NCBI RefSeq assembly: GCF_002902575.1
Contig: NZ_PPRD01000077.1
Location: 1 to 64,000 of the forward strand
Source of the DNA: Staphylococcus croceilyticus
GTDB taxonomy: Bacteria > Bacillota > Bacilli > Staphylococcales > Staphylococcaceae
Length of the DNA stretch: 64,000 nt
Direction: 5' to 3'
Both the position numbers and the translations under genes were made by a program. A model generated the notes under the pieces. It was not told the origin of the DNA and did not search any database. It saw only the letters and a list, made by a program, of their open reading frames with translations. Positions 27,385 to 36,964 of the stretch are shown piece after piece (position 1 is the first letter of the stretch; every line of letters begins with the position of its first letter).

Positions 27385-27882
27385 ATGAAACTAAGAGCAT
27401 TAGAGTATAGTGATTTACTTTTTGTTCATGAATTAAATAATGAATATTCTATTATGTCTTATTGGTTTGAAGAGCCTTATGAATCCTTAACGGAACTTCA
27501 ATATTTATTTGATAAGCATTTATTAGATGAATCAGAGAGACGTTTTATTGTTGAAGATGAAAATCAAGTCATAGGAATTGTTGAATTAGTAGAAATTAAT
27601 TACATCCATCGTAATTGTGAAATACAAATAATTATTAAACCTGAGTTCAGTGGTAAAGGTTATGCAAAATTCGCATTCGAAAAAGCGATAAATTATGCAT
27701 TAGATATATTAAATATGCACAAAATTTATCTATATGTTGATACAGATAACAAAAAAGCTGTGCATATATACGAATCACAAGGATTTAAAACTGAAGGATT
27801 ACTCAAAGAGCAATTCTACACTAAAGGTAAATATAAAGATGCCTATTTTATGTCACTATTGAAATCTGAATATATTTTATAG
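27385..27882 (+). CDS. speG: Spermidine N-acetyltransferase SpeG
   Basis: The 165-residue GNAT enzyme matches SpeG rather than a general acetyltransferase: MSYWFEEPYESLTELQ near residue 25, DESERRFIVE near 52, GKGYAKFAFEKAI (acetyl-CoA binding) and HIYESQGFKTEG near 130. From memory it is very close to SpeG of the ACME island of S. aureus USA300, where it gives tolerance to spermine and spermidine, which most S. aureus strains cannot detoxify. It is a single gene with its own promoter region. No arc or opp3 genes are nearby, so it is not part of a standard ACME. The start follows TAGGAGTGG. Confidence 0.9.
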   Translation: MKLRALEYSDLLFVHELNNEYSIMSYWFEEPYESLTELQYLFDKHLLDESERRFIVEDENQVIGIVELVEINYIHRNCEIQIIIKPEFSGKGYAKFAFEKAINYALDILNMHKIYLYVDTDNKKAVHIYESQGFKTEGLLKEQFYTKGKYKDAYFMSLLKSEYIL

Positions 27883-27904
27883 TATAAAAAATAACTCATA
27901 TATT

Positions 27905-28038
27905 CATTTAGGTGGGTTCAAAACTAAATTACTAGAACGGGTTTCATTCGAATATCCATTAGAGGAATAAATAAAATTAAAAGAGAACTTGGATTTGTAT
28001 TAATGGCACTCAATATAAGAAAAGTAGCAGCTCAATAA
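27905..28038 (+). pseudogene. C-terminal remnant of an IS1182/IS1272-like transposase
   Basis: A short frame ending at 28036-28038 reads RTGFIRISIRGINKIKRELG and then FVLMALNIRKVAAQ. This is the C-terminal signature (RGxxKvxxELGxVLMAxNLRK) of IS1182-family transposases. A stop (TAA) interrupts the upstream part near 27927, and the rest is gone. It marks a past insertion next to speG. Confidence 0.7.
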
Positions 28039-28064
28039 TCTGAAAATAATCAAAAAATTATAAA

Positions 28065-28103
28065 AAAGACAATTTCTATATTATTTCAATAGAAATTGTC
28101 TTT
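28065..28103 (+). terminator. Hairpin after the transposase remnant
   Basis: AAAGACAATTTCTAT and its exact complement (15 bp) flank a 9-nt loop, with T residues following. It is probably the original IS terminator, or a terminator for speG readthrough. The segment 28104-28250 shows no gene. Confidence 0.85.
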
Positions 28104-28255
28104 ATTGACTTATCCAGAGACTTTATGTCTCAGACTCATCATCCCACTCTCACATGAATGCATTGAGTTGACATTTTGTATAAGCACACAATCATTATAT
28201 ATAAATATTTAAACGCTTTTTTTATCCATTAATTATCATGACGAAGTATCCCTTT

Positions 28256-28440
<185 letters not shown>

Positions 28441-28503
28441 TTATTCATCATTCAACATACGATCAAAATTCAAGCAATGATATTTACTGCGCCAACTCTC
28501 GAT

Positions 28504-29883
28504 TTAAGCATCTACATTCTTTCTAGGAATTAAACAATACGCGGCAATAAATGCGATAAACACTAAACCTGCCCCCACGATAAATGCGATTGTAGCTGCA
28601 AATTGTGCTGGATGATTGACGGACAATGCCGTATAGATTGTAGTTACAACAGCGATACCAAATGCTGCACCGAGTGTAGAAGTCATTTTGATAATCCCTG
28701 ATGCAGTACCTGCTTTTTCTGACGGAACATTAGATACAGCTGTAGATAGCGCTGGTGTCGCAAAGAAACCTAATCCTAAACCTATAAAGATAAAGCCGAT
28801 GCACGCTACAATATAATAAATCATGTTAGGCAACGAAGTGAAGGCTAAAAGTATAATACCCACTGTAATTGATATAGGACCTAGCATAAGTGGCAATTGC
28901 GGTCCTCGATTTTGCATAAAACGTTCACCTACACGTATCATTAATAAACTACACAACATATATGGAATTGTAATTAAACCTGCTTGTGCTCCTGTTAAAT
29001 GTTTATCATCTTGAACATAGATATTAAATAATGCAAGTGAGCCTATATCCATATTCACCATTAAATTAGCTAATGTTGTGCCAATATAAATATTATTTGA
29101 AAATAAACTAAAATCTATGAAAGGTTCATTTTGACGTTTTTCAAATATATAGAAAGCTATTAATGTCACAATGAATATGGCAATTAATATTACAATAATA
29201 GGATTTAACCATCCAATTCTATCACCTTGGGTTATTACTATGTTAATACTTAACATCATAATGACAAAAATAATAATACCAATAATATCAAATTTTTTAT
29301 TATGTGCAGATTCATCTTTAGATTCTGGTATGCCTTTAAGCAATATTAAGGCAAGAATTGAGAAAATGATTGACAACACGAAAATCCAACGCCACTCAAT
29401 AAAAGTGGCTATCATTCCAGCAAATAGTGATGCTAATCCTGTTCCACCATATGAACCAAATGACCAATAACTTAGTGCCTTTTGTCTTTCTTCACCATGA
29501 AAGGATGAATTAATTAACGCAATAGTTGCTGGAAGTAGGCATGCTGCAGATAAACCTTGTAACACTCGACCTACCAATAATAAAAGTGGCGCATGAGATA
29601 TAATCAGTGCAATAGACCCAAGTATACTAAGTATCAAACCTGCGTAAGTAATTTTAACTCGACCTAACTTATCAGATAAACCTCCTGCTACAACTATAAA
29701 TACACCAGTTAAGAGTGATGTGAGACTGACCGCAATGTTAACAATACTCATATCTACATCATAGAAACGTTGAACATGTGGTGCGATATTCAAGAAAGAC
29801 TGTGCAAACAACCAATATGTGAGAATCCCTAAAATAATCGCTACAATGAGTTGTTTTCCTTTATTAAACTGTTCACTCATCAT
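28504..29883 (-). CDS. MFS transporter of the drug:H+ antiporter (DHA2/QacA-like) type
   Basis: The 459-residue protein has about fourteen hydrophobic segments. The MFS loop motif GGLSDKLGRVK is near residue 66, and the antiporter-type region PATIALINSSFHGEERQKAL near 117. The 14-helix layout points to the DHA2 group with QacA and SmvA; the cargo is unknown. It is the last gene of a three-gene operon (apbE, flavoreductase, MFS), 25 nt after the reductase, so it may export or import a substrate or product of that enzyme instead of a drug. The start follows GGAGG. The frame is intact. Confidence 0.85.
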   Translation of the reverse strand: MMSEQFNKGKQLIVAIILGILTYWLFAQSFLNIAPHVQRFYDVDMSIVNIAVSLTSLLTGVFIVVAGGLSDKLGRVKITYAGLILSILGSIALIISHAPLLLLVGRVLQGLSAACLLPATIALINSSFHGEERQKALSYWSFGSYGGTGLASLFAGMIATFIEWRWIFVLSIIFSILALILLKGIPESKDESAHNKKFDIIGIIIFVIMMLSINIVITQGDRIGWLNPIIVILIAIFIVTLIAFYIFEKRQNEPFIDFSLFSNNIYIGTTLANLMVNMDIGSLALFNIYVQDDKHLTGAQAGLITIPYMLCSLLMIRVGERFMQNRGPQLPLMLGPISITVGIILLAFTSLPNMIYYIVACIGFIFIGLGLGFFATPALSTAVSNVPSEKAGTASGIIKMTSTLGAAFGIAVVTTIYTALSVNHPAQFAATIAFIVGAGLVFIAFIAAYCLIPRKNVDA

Positions 29884-29908
29884 TAAATGTCCTCCTGTTC
29901 TTCTTTAT

Positions 29909-32900
29909 TTATTTCATTACAGCACTTTGACCAGCGATGCGACCAAAAGTGAAAATATCTGCCAGTGCATTACCACCTAGACGGTTACCCGCATGTATAC
30001 CACCAGCAACTTCACCAGCTGCATACAATCCTTTAATGATATGACCTTCTACATCAACGACTTGTGCATGTATGTTGATTTTCAAACCACCCATAGTATG
30101 ATGTATTGCAGGTTTTCGTGGTGTCGCATAGAATGGTGCTTTTTCGATTTTTAAATCAAATGCATTTTTATTGAAATCTTCATCATGTCCTAGTTCTACG
30201 AAAGTATTATATCTTTCAATCGTATTCACAAAAGTAGTTGCATCTATGTTTAATTTTTGAGCTAACACTTCTAAGGTATCAGCTTTTATTAAAGTGCCAT
30301 CTTCTAATTCTTGATTTATTTTGTCTTCAGTCGTATTCATAGCTAGCGCTTTAATATTTGCGTCTGCAATAATATAGAAGATGCCGTCTTTTTGTTCTAA
30401 TGCTGCCTTAGATAATACATCTCTACTTTCAAATTCGTTAACAAAACGATGGCCTTCCTTATTAATGAAGACGAAGTTTGAAGGTGTCACGATTAATCCT
30501 GTGAATAATGCACCTGTCTTAGGATCAGAAATCGGCATCATTTGAGAGAATCCCATACCTACGATGTCAGCGCCTGCTTGCACACCTAAACGTATACCAT
30601 CACCTGTAATTGCAGGAGAATTTGTTGTTTTAATATCATCTGGAATGTTATCCCAATACGTATTATATTGTTGTATCATTTTAGTATTCGCTCCAAAACC
30701 ACCTGTGGCCAACACTACGCCGTGACGAGTGTGAATCTTAACTTTAGCACCATTTGCTTTACGTGCTTCAATACCAACAACTTGATTACCTTCTTTAATT
30801 AATTTTTCTGCAGTAGTTTCTGTAAAAATACGACCATGATGCTGTTTAACGTAGTCTCCTAGATTTTCAATGTACTCTAAACCTTGTGCTTTCATTGGTT
30901 TATGACCACGACGCCATAGTGCACCAACAGGCATATCTACAAATGAACGATCAAAATGTACCCCTTTATCTTTCAACCAGTATACTGATTCCAAAACATT
31001 ATCTGTGAGTGTTTTAACTAAATCATAATCACCTGAAATTTCGACATTATTACGATCTTTACGTCTTCCACCTAGATACGTTTGAATGCGATGTAATTCA
31101 ACAGAATCGAAAAGATAATCATCTTTATTGCTACTTTTTTCAAGGTAATCTTTAATTTGACGCTTTAAAGTATTGAAATCTTCAAGATAAGCCTCATCTA
31201 TATCCTTTTCATCATGATTTAATAACTGTATCAATGTGTCTTTTTCACCAGCGAGTGCAGGGAATGCACTTTGCCATTTAGGCTCAGCAGCATTGACTTG
31301 ACCACCTGTTCGGATGGTATTGCCACCTATAGCCGCAAATTTCTCAAGCATGATGACTTCTTTTCCTTCGTCTAAAACCGTAGCAGCTGCACTTAAACCA
31401 GCACCACCTGTACCAATCACGACTACGTCAGTCGTCTCTTCAACGACCTCATCAGACCACTGAACGACTGGTTTAGGACGTGCTCGTAAAATATCTGGAT
31501 CTTCGCCTGCTTGTTCAATTGCATCTGCAATGCCCTGTACGATGCCTTCACTTGTTACTGTCGCACCTGATATGACATCGACATTTAACGTTTGTCCATT
31601 GATGATATCTTGAGGTAAACGTTCAAAAACTGGGTTCGCTATACCTTCAGACTCTCCACTATCATCTACTTCAATACTTACAATTTTATCTTCCGACAAT
31701 TGAACTTTCATTGGTAGATTGCCATTATGACCTTTTGCATAAACATGATACGTGCCTTTGTTAAATTTCACTTTTTTATTTTGTAGTGCTTTTAATCTTT
31801 CATATTTACGATGTTCTTCTTCTTTATCTAAAATCATGAAGTCCATCACTTTCCATAGAGGAGATGGTATGTGAAGTATTTTTTGGTCATGTATATCGAC
31901 AAATTGTTCAACTTCTTCGTTTTGTGAAATTTTATCCGTCCATTGAGGTTCTACTAAATAGGCTTTCCCAACACTTAAAAGATCATAACCGAGTTCAAGG
32001 GCATGTTCTGCATCTTTTCGTTGCGCAATACTACCAACACCGATTAATGGAATTTGTGCCAATTGTGCACTTTGCATTTTATGATATTTATTAATTAAAG
32101 GTTCTGTATCTTCTTGATTCACTATGGACGTACGTTGATAACTGTTTGCTGATATATGGAAGTAATCGGGTTCATATTTTGCTAAAGTATTTAGTAAAAA
32201 CATTGTATCTTCAAAACGTATGCCTGGCTCTTCAATTTCTTCAGGTGAGAATCGATATCCTATTATAAATTGAGAAGCTTCATTTTCATCAACGACATGT
32301 TGAACTTTTGTTAGTACTTCGATTGGGAATCGCGTACGTTTTTCACGACTGCCTCCCCATGTATCTTCTCTTCGATTAGAATGCGGAGAGAAAAATTGTT
32401 GTAATAAGTATGTGTTGGCACCATGAATTTCAACACCATCAAATCCTGCTTCTATAGCACGACGTGTCGCTTCTCCGAAATCTTCTATCATCTGATTGAT
32501 TTGAGCATGTGTCATTTCTCTTGGTGGTACCGCATCAGGTCTTAATGCTGCAATAGGACTCGCAGATATGGGTTGTTCACCTTCATTGAACTTAGGATTC
32601 GCCATTCTTCCAGCATGATAAAGTTGTAAAATCGCTTTTGACCCCTTAGATTGAATCGCTTCTGCTAGACGTTTAAGTCCAGGTATTTTGTCATCGTTAT
32701 CAATACCTATAGCTCCTGGGAAGCCTCTCCCATGGTTTTCAACAAAACAACTTTCAACAATAATTGCTGAAGCATCACCAGCCCTAAATTGATAATAATC
32801 AATCATTTCTGATGTAACACTTCCATCAAAATATCCAGCTTGGATAGTCATGGGCGCCATTAATACTCTATTTTTTAATTCGGCACCACATTTAAATTTA

Positions 32901-32926
32901 AAAGTATCAAATAATTCTTTACTCAT
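29909..32926 (-). CDS. Three-domain flavoreductase: OYE + FMN-bind + fumarate-reductase-like FAD domain
   Basis: The 1005-residue protein joins three domains. Residues 1-340 are an Old Yellow Enzyme barrel (QLYHAGRMANPKF, IHGANTYLLQQFFSPHSNRR). Residues about 390-475 are an FMN_bind domain with SGATVTSEG (453-461), whose Thr456 should carry covalent FMN. Residues about 497-1005 are a fumarate-reductase-type FAD domain (VIGTGGAGLS; HHTMGGLKIN near the end). Such fusions take electrons from NADH and reduce double bonds of fumarate, acrylate or cinnamate-like acids. The substrate here is unknown. The FMN is attached by ApbE, which is encoded just upstream. It is unusual cargo for an SCC element. 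There is no signal peptide, so it is cytosolic. Confidence 0.9.
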   Translation of the reverse strand: MSKELFDTFKFKCGAELKNRVLMAPMTIQAGYFDGSVTSEMIDYYQFRAGDASAIIVESCFVENHGRGFPGAIGIDNDDKIPGLKRLAEAIQSKGSKAILQLYHAGRMANPKFNEGEQPISASPIAALRPDAVPPREMTHAQINQMIEDFGEATRRAIEAGFDGVEIHGANTYLLQQFFSPHSNRREDTWGGSREKRTRFPIEVLTKVQHVVDENEASQFIIGYRFSPEEIEEPGIRFEDTMFLLNTLAKYEPDYFHISANSYQRTSIVNQEDTEPLINKYHKMQSAQLAQIPLIGVGSIAQRKDAEHALELGYDLLSVGKAYLVEPQWTDKISQNEEVEQFVDIHDQKILHIPSPLWKVMDFMILDKEEEHRKYERLKALQNKKVKFNKGTYHVYAKGHNGNLPMKVQLSEDKIVSIEVDDSGESEGIANPVFERLPQDIINGQTLNVDVISGATVTSEGIVQGIADAIEQAGEDPDILRARPKPVVQWSDEVVEETTDVVVIGTGGAGLSAAATVLDEGKEVIMLEKFAAIGGNTIRTGGQVNAAEPKWQSAFPALAGEKDTLIQLLNHDEKDIDEAYLEDFNTLKRQIKDYLEKSSNKDDYLFDSVELHRIQTYLGGRRKDRNNVEISGDYDLVKTLTDNVLESVYWLKDKGVHFDRSFVDMPVGALWRRGHKPMKAQGLEYIENLGDYVKQHHGRIFTETTAEKLIKEGNQVVGIEARKANGAKVKIHTRHGVVLATGGFGANTKMIQQYNTYWDNIPDDIKTTNSPAITGDGIRLGVQAGADIVGMGFSQMMPISDPKTGALFTGLIVTPSNFVFINKEGHRFVNEFESRDVLSKAALEQKDGIFYIIADANIKALAMNTTEDKINQELEDGTLIKADTLEVLAQKLNIDATTFVNTIERYNTFVELGHDEDFNKNAFDLKIEKAPFYATPRKPAIHHTMGGLKINIHAQVVDVEGHIIKGLYAAGEVAGGIHAGNRLGGNALADIFTFGRIAGQSAVMK

Positions 32927-33008
32927 AGCAATTCCTCCTAATACATTGTGATTTTTTTCACATTTATACTTAAAAATAAAATACTCTTTATGAGTATTTT
33001 TTAAAATT

Positions 33009-33926
33009 TTATAAATACCTTTGCATTTTTGAAGTCATTAAAACGTTTCCATCTCTTGTCACAATGATGCCTTCAACACCATCTATGAGGTTTAATAATT
33101 CAATATTTTGTTGTGATTGACCAAAACTACAAATTGTACTCCATACCTCGCCATCAATCCCATGATCAGATATGATTGTCACGCTAGCGATATCATTATC
33201 TACAGGATACCCTGTATTGGAATCCAAAATATGATGAAATAATTGATGTTCCTGTATGAAATAGCGTTCATAGATGCCTGAAGTAACAACTGATTGATGC
33301 TCTACATTTAATGTAACGAGTGATAATGCATCTTTATAAAAAGGATTGCGTATACCTACATGCCATTTTTCTAGAGTTTCCGGTTGTCTACCAATTGTTA
33401 AAACATTACCACCTAAATCGATAATGGCAGAAGCTACACCATGAGATAAAAAGTATTGCTGTAATTGATCAGCAAAATAACCTTTTACAATGGCTCCTAA
33501 ATCAATCTCCATTCCTGGTCGTGTAAGAAATACTTCATGTGTCTTTGAATTTAGAACAAGATTTTCAGGATTCATACACATTAAAGCGCGTTGTATATCT
33601 TCTTCTTTAGGTTTCAATGCATCTTTGAAACCAATTTTCCATAATTTAACTAATGGCCCTATCAATATGTTCATCTTAAAATTAGAAGATAGTGTAGTTT
33701 CATAACCATAACGTATCATGTTAAACATCTCAGGATTAACCTTGACTGGTGCGATACCTGCATGTTGATTCACATTCATCAAATCTGATTTTGGATCATT
33801 AGCACTAAATTGAGATTCCCAATCATGAATTTTTAATTCAGCTTCTTGAAGTAATGTACTCGAATGTTGATGTTCAATCGATAAACGTATCACCGTCCCC
33901 ATTGCTTTAACCATTAGCGTTTCCAC
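33009..33926 (-). CDS. apbE: ApbE, FAD:protein FMN transferase
   Basis: The 305-residue cytosolic ApbE lacks a signal peptide. Marks of the family are MGTVIRLSIE near the start, PGMEIDLGAIVKGYFAD near 134-150 (flavin-binding region), IDLGGNVLTIG near 165, and the HHILDSNTGYPVDNDIASVT segment near 230. It moves FMN from FAD to a threonine of a target protein. The obvious target is the SGAT motif of the flavoreductase encoded next. The start is GTG at 33926 after GGGGGAA. It is the first gene of the operon, with 82 nt to the next gene. Confidence 0.93.
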   Translation of the reverse strand: METLMVKAMGTVIRLSIEHQHSSTLLQEAELKIHDWESQFSANDPKSDLMNVNQHAGIAPVKVNPEMFNMIRYGYETTLSSNFKMNILIGPLVKLWKIGFKDALKPKEEDIQRALMCMNPENLVLNSKTHEVFLTRPGMEIDLGAIVKGYFADQLQQYFLSHGVASAIIDLGGNVLTIGRQPETLEKWHVGIRNPFYKDALSLVTLNVEHQSVVTSGIYERYFIQEHQLFHHILDSNTGYPVDNDIASVTIISDHGIDGEVWSTICSFGQSQQNIELLNLIDGVEGIIVTRDGNVLMTSKMQRYL

Positions 33927-34187
33927 TTTTGATTCCCCCTTTCTACGTGTATCACAACGCTAATATGTATATAAATTTTAAAAGCTATTTTAAATGAAAT
34001 TATTACCTTAGTTTCTACATTCATATTAACACAATTTCAAATATTTGATTTTTACTTATTTAGATGTTCATAATTATGTCAAAAGTTAATCAAAGTATAA
34101 ATTTTACTATTTTAAAAAATTCTTTATTATATATTTTTAATAAAAAAGAGTAGAACAGAAGCCGTACAGAATTCTTTATTCCATTCT

Positions 34188-34546
34188 TCACACAGTATTA
34201 TGATCTGCAACAACAACTATTGATATTCCATTAGTATATATGCTGTATACCAAAATAAAATAAGAAAGCATTTCCTTTAGATTTTTATAGTTCTTAAAAA
34301 TATCTAATTCCTTTAAATCATTTATATTAGAATACTCACTGTAAAGAATATTTTCTTTTTTAGCAATTCTAAATATTTCATCTTGGCTAATAGATAGAAA
34401 TATTGTTTGTTCCATTCATCATATAATTTTAAATCATGTGATCCTAGAGTATGTATATGTAATAGTGTCTTATGGTATTCACTAAAATTTATTTTACCTT
34501 GTTCTTTCATCATCTTATAGGCTTTTTCTACTTCTATGTCTCTCAT
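34188..34546 (-). pseudogene. Frameshifted unknown gene next to rlmH
   Basis: Two overlapping frames on the minus strand join into one protein of about 118 residues. The first starts MRDIEVEKAYKMMKEQGKIN and runs to about KLYDEWNKQ near 34415. The second continues TIFLSISQDEIFRIAKKENI to the stop at 34188. A single-base change near 34400-34415 would restore one frame. No family is recognised. It is the cargo gene nearest the rlmH side of element A. Confidence 0.55.
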
Positions 34547-34591
34547 TCGACCCCTTTCAAAGATAAATTTTTCACAATCTATTTTTTAGTT

Positions 34592-34609
34592 TTATTTGTG
34601 GTACGCTTC
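34592..34609 (-). other. SCC attachment site at the rlmH 3' end
   Basis: On the minus strand the last codons of rlmH read GAAGCGTACCACAAATAA, the att core used by Ccr recombinases. It bounds element A on the chromosome side. Compared with the internal site it has G and C instead of T and T at two positions, both compatible with coding Glu-Ala-Tyr-His-Lys. Confidence 0.92.
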
Positions 34610-35071
34610 GCCTCGCATTATTTTAAATGCTCGATATACTTGTTCGATTAAGACAACGCGCATCATTTGATGAGGGAAGGTCATTTTACTGAACGAAAGT
34701 GCGTAGTTGCTGCGTTTTAAGACGTCTTTATGCAAGCCGTTTGATCCTCCAATGACAAATACAAAGTCGCTTTGACCTTGTGTCATGCGTTGTTGAAGTT
34801 CTTGCGCTAATCCTTCTGATGACAACATTTTGCCTTGTATCTCTAATGTTATAACCGTTGCTTGTGGTTTAATTTTAGCTAGAAGGCGCTGTCCTTCTTT
34901 TTCTTTCACTTGTTCGATTTCTTTTTCACTCATATTTTCTGAAGCTTTCTCATCGGGTACTTCAATAATTTCAATTTTGGAATAAGCACCCAATCTTTTT
35001 TCATATTCTGCAATAGACTGTTTCCAATATTTTTCTTTTAATTTACCTACAGCTAAGATAGTTATCTTCAT
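34592..35071 (-). CDS. rlmH: 23S rRNA (pseudouridine1915-N3)-methyltransferase RlmH
   Basis: The 159-residue SPOUT methyltransferase is the chromosomal SCC landing gene (orfX). It methylates pseudouridine 1915 in helix 69 of 23S rRNA using [17 protein letters not shown] near 100-115 is the SAM-binding knot, and the C-terminal RGEAYHK is needed for activity and also encodes the att site. I place the start at 35071 after GGAGGA; four extra codons upstream would overlap that site. It looks complete, as expected because SCC insertion rebuilds the end of the gene. Confidence 0.97.
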   Translation of the reverse strand: MKITILAVGKLKEKYWKQSIAEYEKRLGAYSKIEIIEVPDEKASENMSEKEIEQVKEKEGQRLLAKIKPQATVITLEIQGKMLSSEGLAQELQQRMTQGQSDFVFVIGGSNGLHKDVLKRSNYALSFSKMTFPHQMMRVVLIEQVYRAFKIMRGEAYHK

Positions 35072-35095
35072 ATAATCCTCCATAGATGTTAATAG

Positions 35096-35347
35096 TTATC
35101 CCACTTATCCACAAGTTATTCACTTGTTAACAGAATTCCCTCTAATTATAACAGTAATGTATATAAATTCTGTGGAAAAATTTAGAAATAGCACTAAAAT
35201 ATGTTATTAACACCTCAAATTTGTGGATAAGTCTGTGAATAATGTGAGTATTTCTGTGTGTATTATACACAACAGTGGATAACTTTTTCTATTTTTGGGG
35301 ATAACTAGAAGTAAGTCTTAAATATTTATTCACATATTTTATCCAAA
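35096..35347. other. Cluster of DnaA-box-like sequences between rlmH and walJ
   Basis: Exact DnaA boxes (TTATCCACA or its complement) lie at 35105-35113 and 35222-35230. One-mismatch forms lie at 35171-35179, 35234-35242, 35263-35271, 35274-35282 and 35339-35347. Seven in 250 bp is far above chance even in AT-rich DNA. The gap carries no gene. It may titrate DnaA or serve as a DnaA-regulated element near the origin. Confidence 0.6.
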
Positions 35348-35424
35348 TCCTACTTTTATAGGGTTCCTTATGAATATTAATGTATAGTTCAAATTATTAG
35401 ATAATTACATCAAAATATAGAAAA

Positions 35425-35460
35425 AGACCTACTTACAATTATTAAAATTATAAGTAGGCC
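35425..35460 (-). terminator. Terminator after walJ
   Basis: GGCCTACTTATAATT on the minus strand pairs with AATTGTAAGTAGGTCT and is followed by TTTTTC. It lies 14 nt after the walJ stop and ends the wal operon. Confidence 0.88.
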
Positions 35461-35474
35461 GTCTGTCTGAAATA

Positions 35475-36275
35475 TTATAATGTGTAAATAGGTGTAGCTT
35501 GTGCTTTATCTGTATCACACAATAATACTTCTTTTTCTGTATCAATATCGTGTTCATTTAACACTTGCCCTACACTCATACGTGCTAACTCTTTCATATT
35601 ATTATCTTGAGATAAGTGAGAAAGATAAATACGCTTCGTATTGCCTGTAATAACATCCGTCATCGCAAGTCCAGCATCCTCATTTGATACATGGCCCATA
35701 TCGCTTAAAATACGTTGTTTCGTCTTCCAAGGATAACGACACATGCGTAACATATCCACATCATGATTGCTCTCAAACATAAAAGCGTCACTACCCTGAA
35801 TCATACCTTTCATACGGTCAGAAACATAACCTGTGTCTGTAATCATCGTAAATTTCTTATAATTATTATGGAAAATGTAAAACTGAGGGTCAATCGCATC
35901 GTGAGATACATTAAATGACTCTATATCAAAACCTGCAATTGATTTCGTTTCATATGGATTAAAAATGAATTTTTGATCCATTGGTATTTTTCCATCTTTT
36001 TTATCGATAGCTTTCCACGTATTCTCATTCGCATAAATCGGTAAACCGTATTTACGAGCAACCACACCTAATCCTTTAATATGATCACTATGCTCATGAG
36101 TAACCAATATACCGTTTAAATCTTTCATATTTCTATCTATTTGGCTAAATAACTCTTCCATTTTCTTACCAGTGAGTCCAACATCTACTAAAAGACTGCC
36201 TTTATCACTTTCAACATAAGTGGCATTTCCCGTACTACCACTTGCTAGAACACTCATGCGTATCAAACAGCTCAT
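35475..36275 (-). CDS. walJ: WalJ (YycJ), metallo-beta-lactamase-fold protein
   Basis: The protein of about 266 residues has the MBL-fold metal motif THEHSDH near residue 62 and DTGYVSDRM near 150. It is the last gene of the wal locus. In S. aureus and B. subtilis it is co-transcribed with walRKHI but not required for signalling; a link to DNA repair or replication has been suggested. The start is uncertain: ATG at 36275 has AGAAAGG directly before it, a TTG at 36266 has better spacing, and the ATG at 36257 begins the conserved [10 protein letters not shown]. It lies about 690 bp after walI, with a terminator and a large repeat between. Confidence 0.92.
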   Translation of the reverse strand: MSCLIRMSVLASGSTGNATYVESDKGSLLVDVGLTGKKMEELFSQIDRNMKDLNGILVTHEHSDHIKGLGVVARKYGLPIYANENTWKAIDKKDGKIPMDQKFIFNPYETKSIAGFDIESFNVSHDAIDPQFYIFHNNYKKFTMITDTGYVSDRMKGMIQGSDAFMFESNHDVDMLRMCRYPWKTKQRILSDMGHVSNEDAGLAMTDVITGNTKRIYLSHLSQDNNMKELARMSVGQVLNEHDIDTEKEVLLCDTDKAQATPIYTL

Positions 36276-36491
36276 CCTTTCTACTTCCGACAACCTATTC
36301 TATATGTTAGAGTGCCTTCAGTCTAAATTATCTATTCTACACTCTTTTTCCTAAAAAATGATGTTTCGAACAACTCACATCATTCGAAACATTCCAGTCC
36401 TTTAAAAATACCTTTATATTATACTATATCAACACAGAAATTAAAGTTCCAATTCCTTGTTTATGTCTTACCATCTTCACAAAACACAAAA

Positions 36492-36529
36492 AAGTAAGTG
36501 CATGGAACCTAAGACCCACACACTTACTT
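36492..36529 (-). terminator. Terminator between walI and walJ
   Basis: AAGTAAGTG and CACTTACTT form a 9-bp stem around a 20-nt loop, with TTTTTTGTG after it on the minus strand. It may reduce transcription into walJ. Confidence 0.65.
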
Positions 36530-36726
36530 ATACTTCCCACACCCCAAATCACTCCCTCTCTTAAATAAGAGAAAAGAAAGAATGAGGTTAGTTATTTATT
36601 ATTGAAAAAGTTTATTAATCTTAATTTCAGTGAAAAATTCTGAAGATTATTACGTAGCGATGTTGCCCACCACTCGAAAGAACAATATCTTAGTGAACTT
36701 AAGTGCTTAGACATTTAAGTAAGTAG

Positions 36727-36884
36727 CTCTAAAGATGGATAACGAATGGCGTTGCGCGACGCCTGAGGGAACAGTACAAGTTGAAGACCTTAGAAATCCC
36801 CACAGATTTATCTGTGAGGAATTTCTGGCTGAAACTGTACCCTAGGCACGCGTCGCAACATAATGAGTAACATCCATCTAAGAG
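36727..36884. repeat. Large palindromic intergenic repeat (copy 1)
   Basis: Nested inverted arms are seen: CTCTAAAGATGGAT (36727-36740) with ATCCATCTAAGAG (36872-36884), then GTTGCGCGACGCCTGAGGGA with the ACGCGTCGCAAC side (36848-36859), ACAGTAC with GTAC, and a central hairpin AGAAATCCCCACAGA / TCTGTGAGGAATTTCT. A close copy lies in the opposite orientation at 45727-45884. It contains no ORF. The rest of the walI-walJ gap holds nothing else recognisable. Confidence 0.8.
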
Positions 36885-36964
36885 CAATCTAGAAAGAACA
36901 TACGCAACAAAAGCACGTAATAATTCGTAAGAATTATCCTTTCATCTAACACACTAAAGTATCC

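Noticed and set aside
34592..34609. Disruption of rlmH by SCC insertion
   Set aside because: The gene keeps its full 159 codons and the RGEAYHK end; insertion occurs at the stop and rebuilds it.
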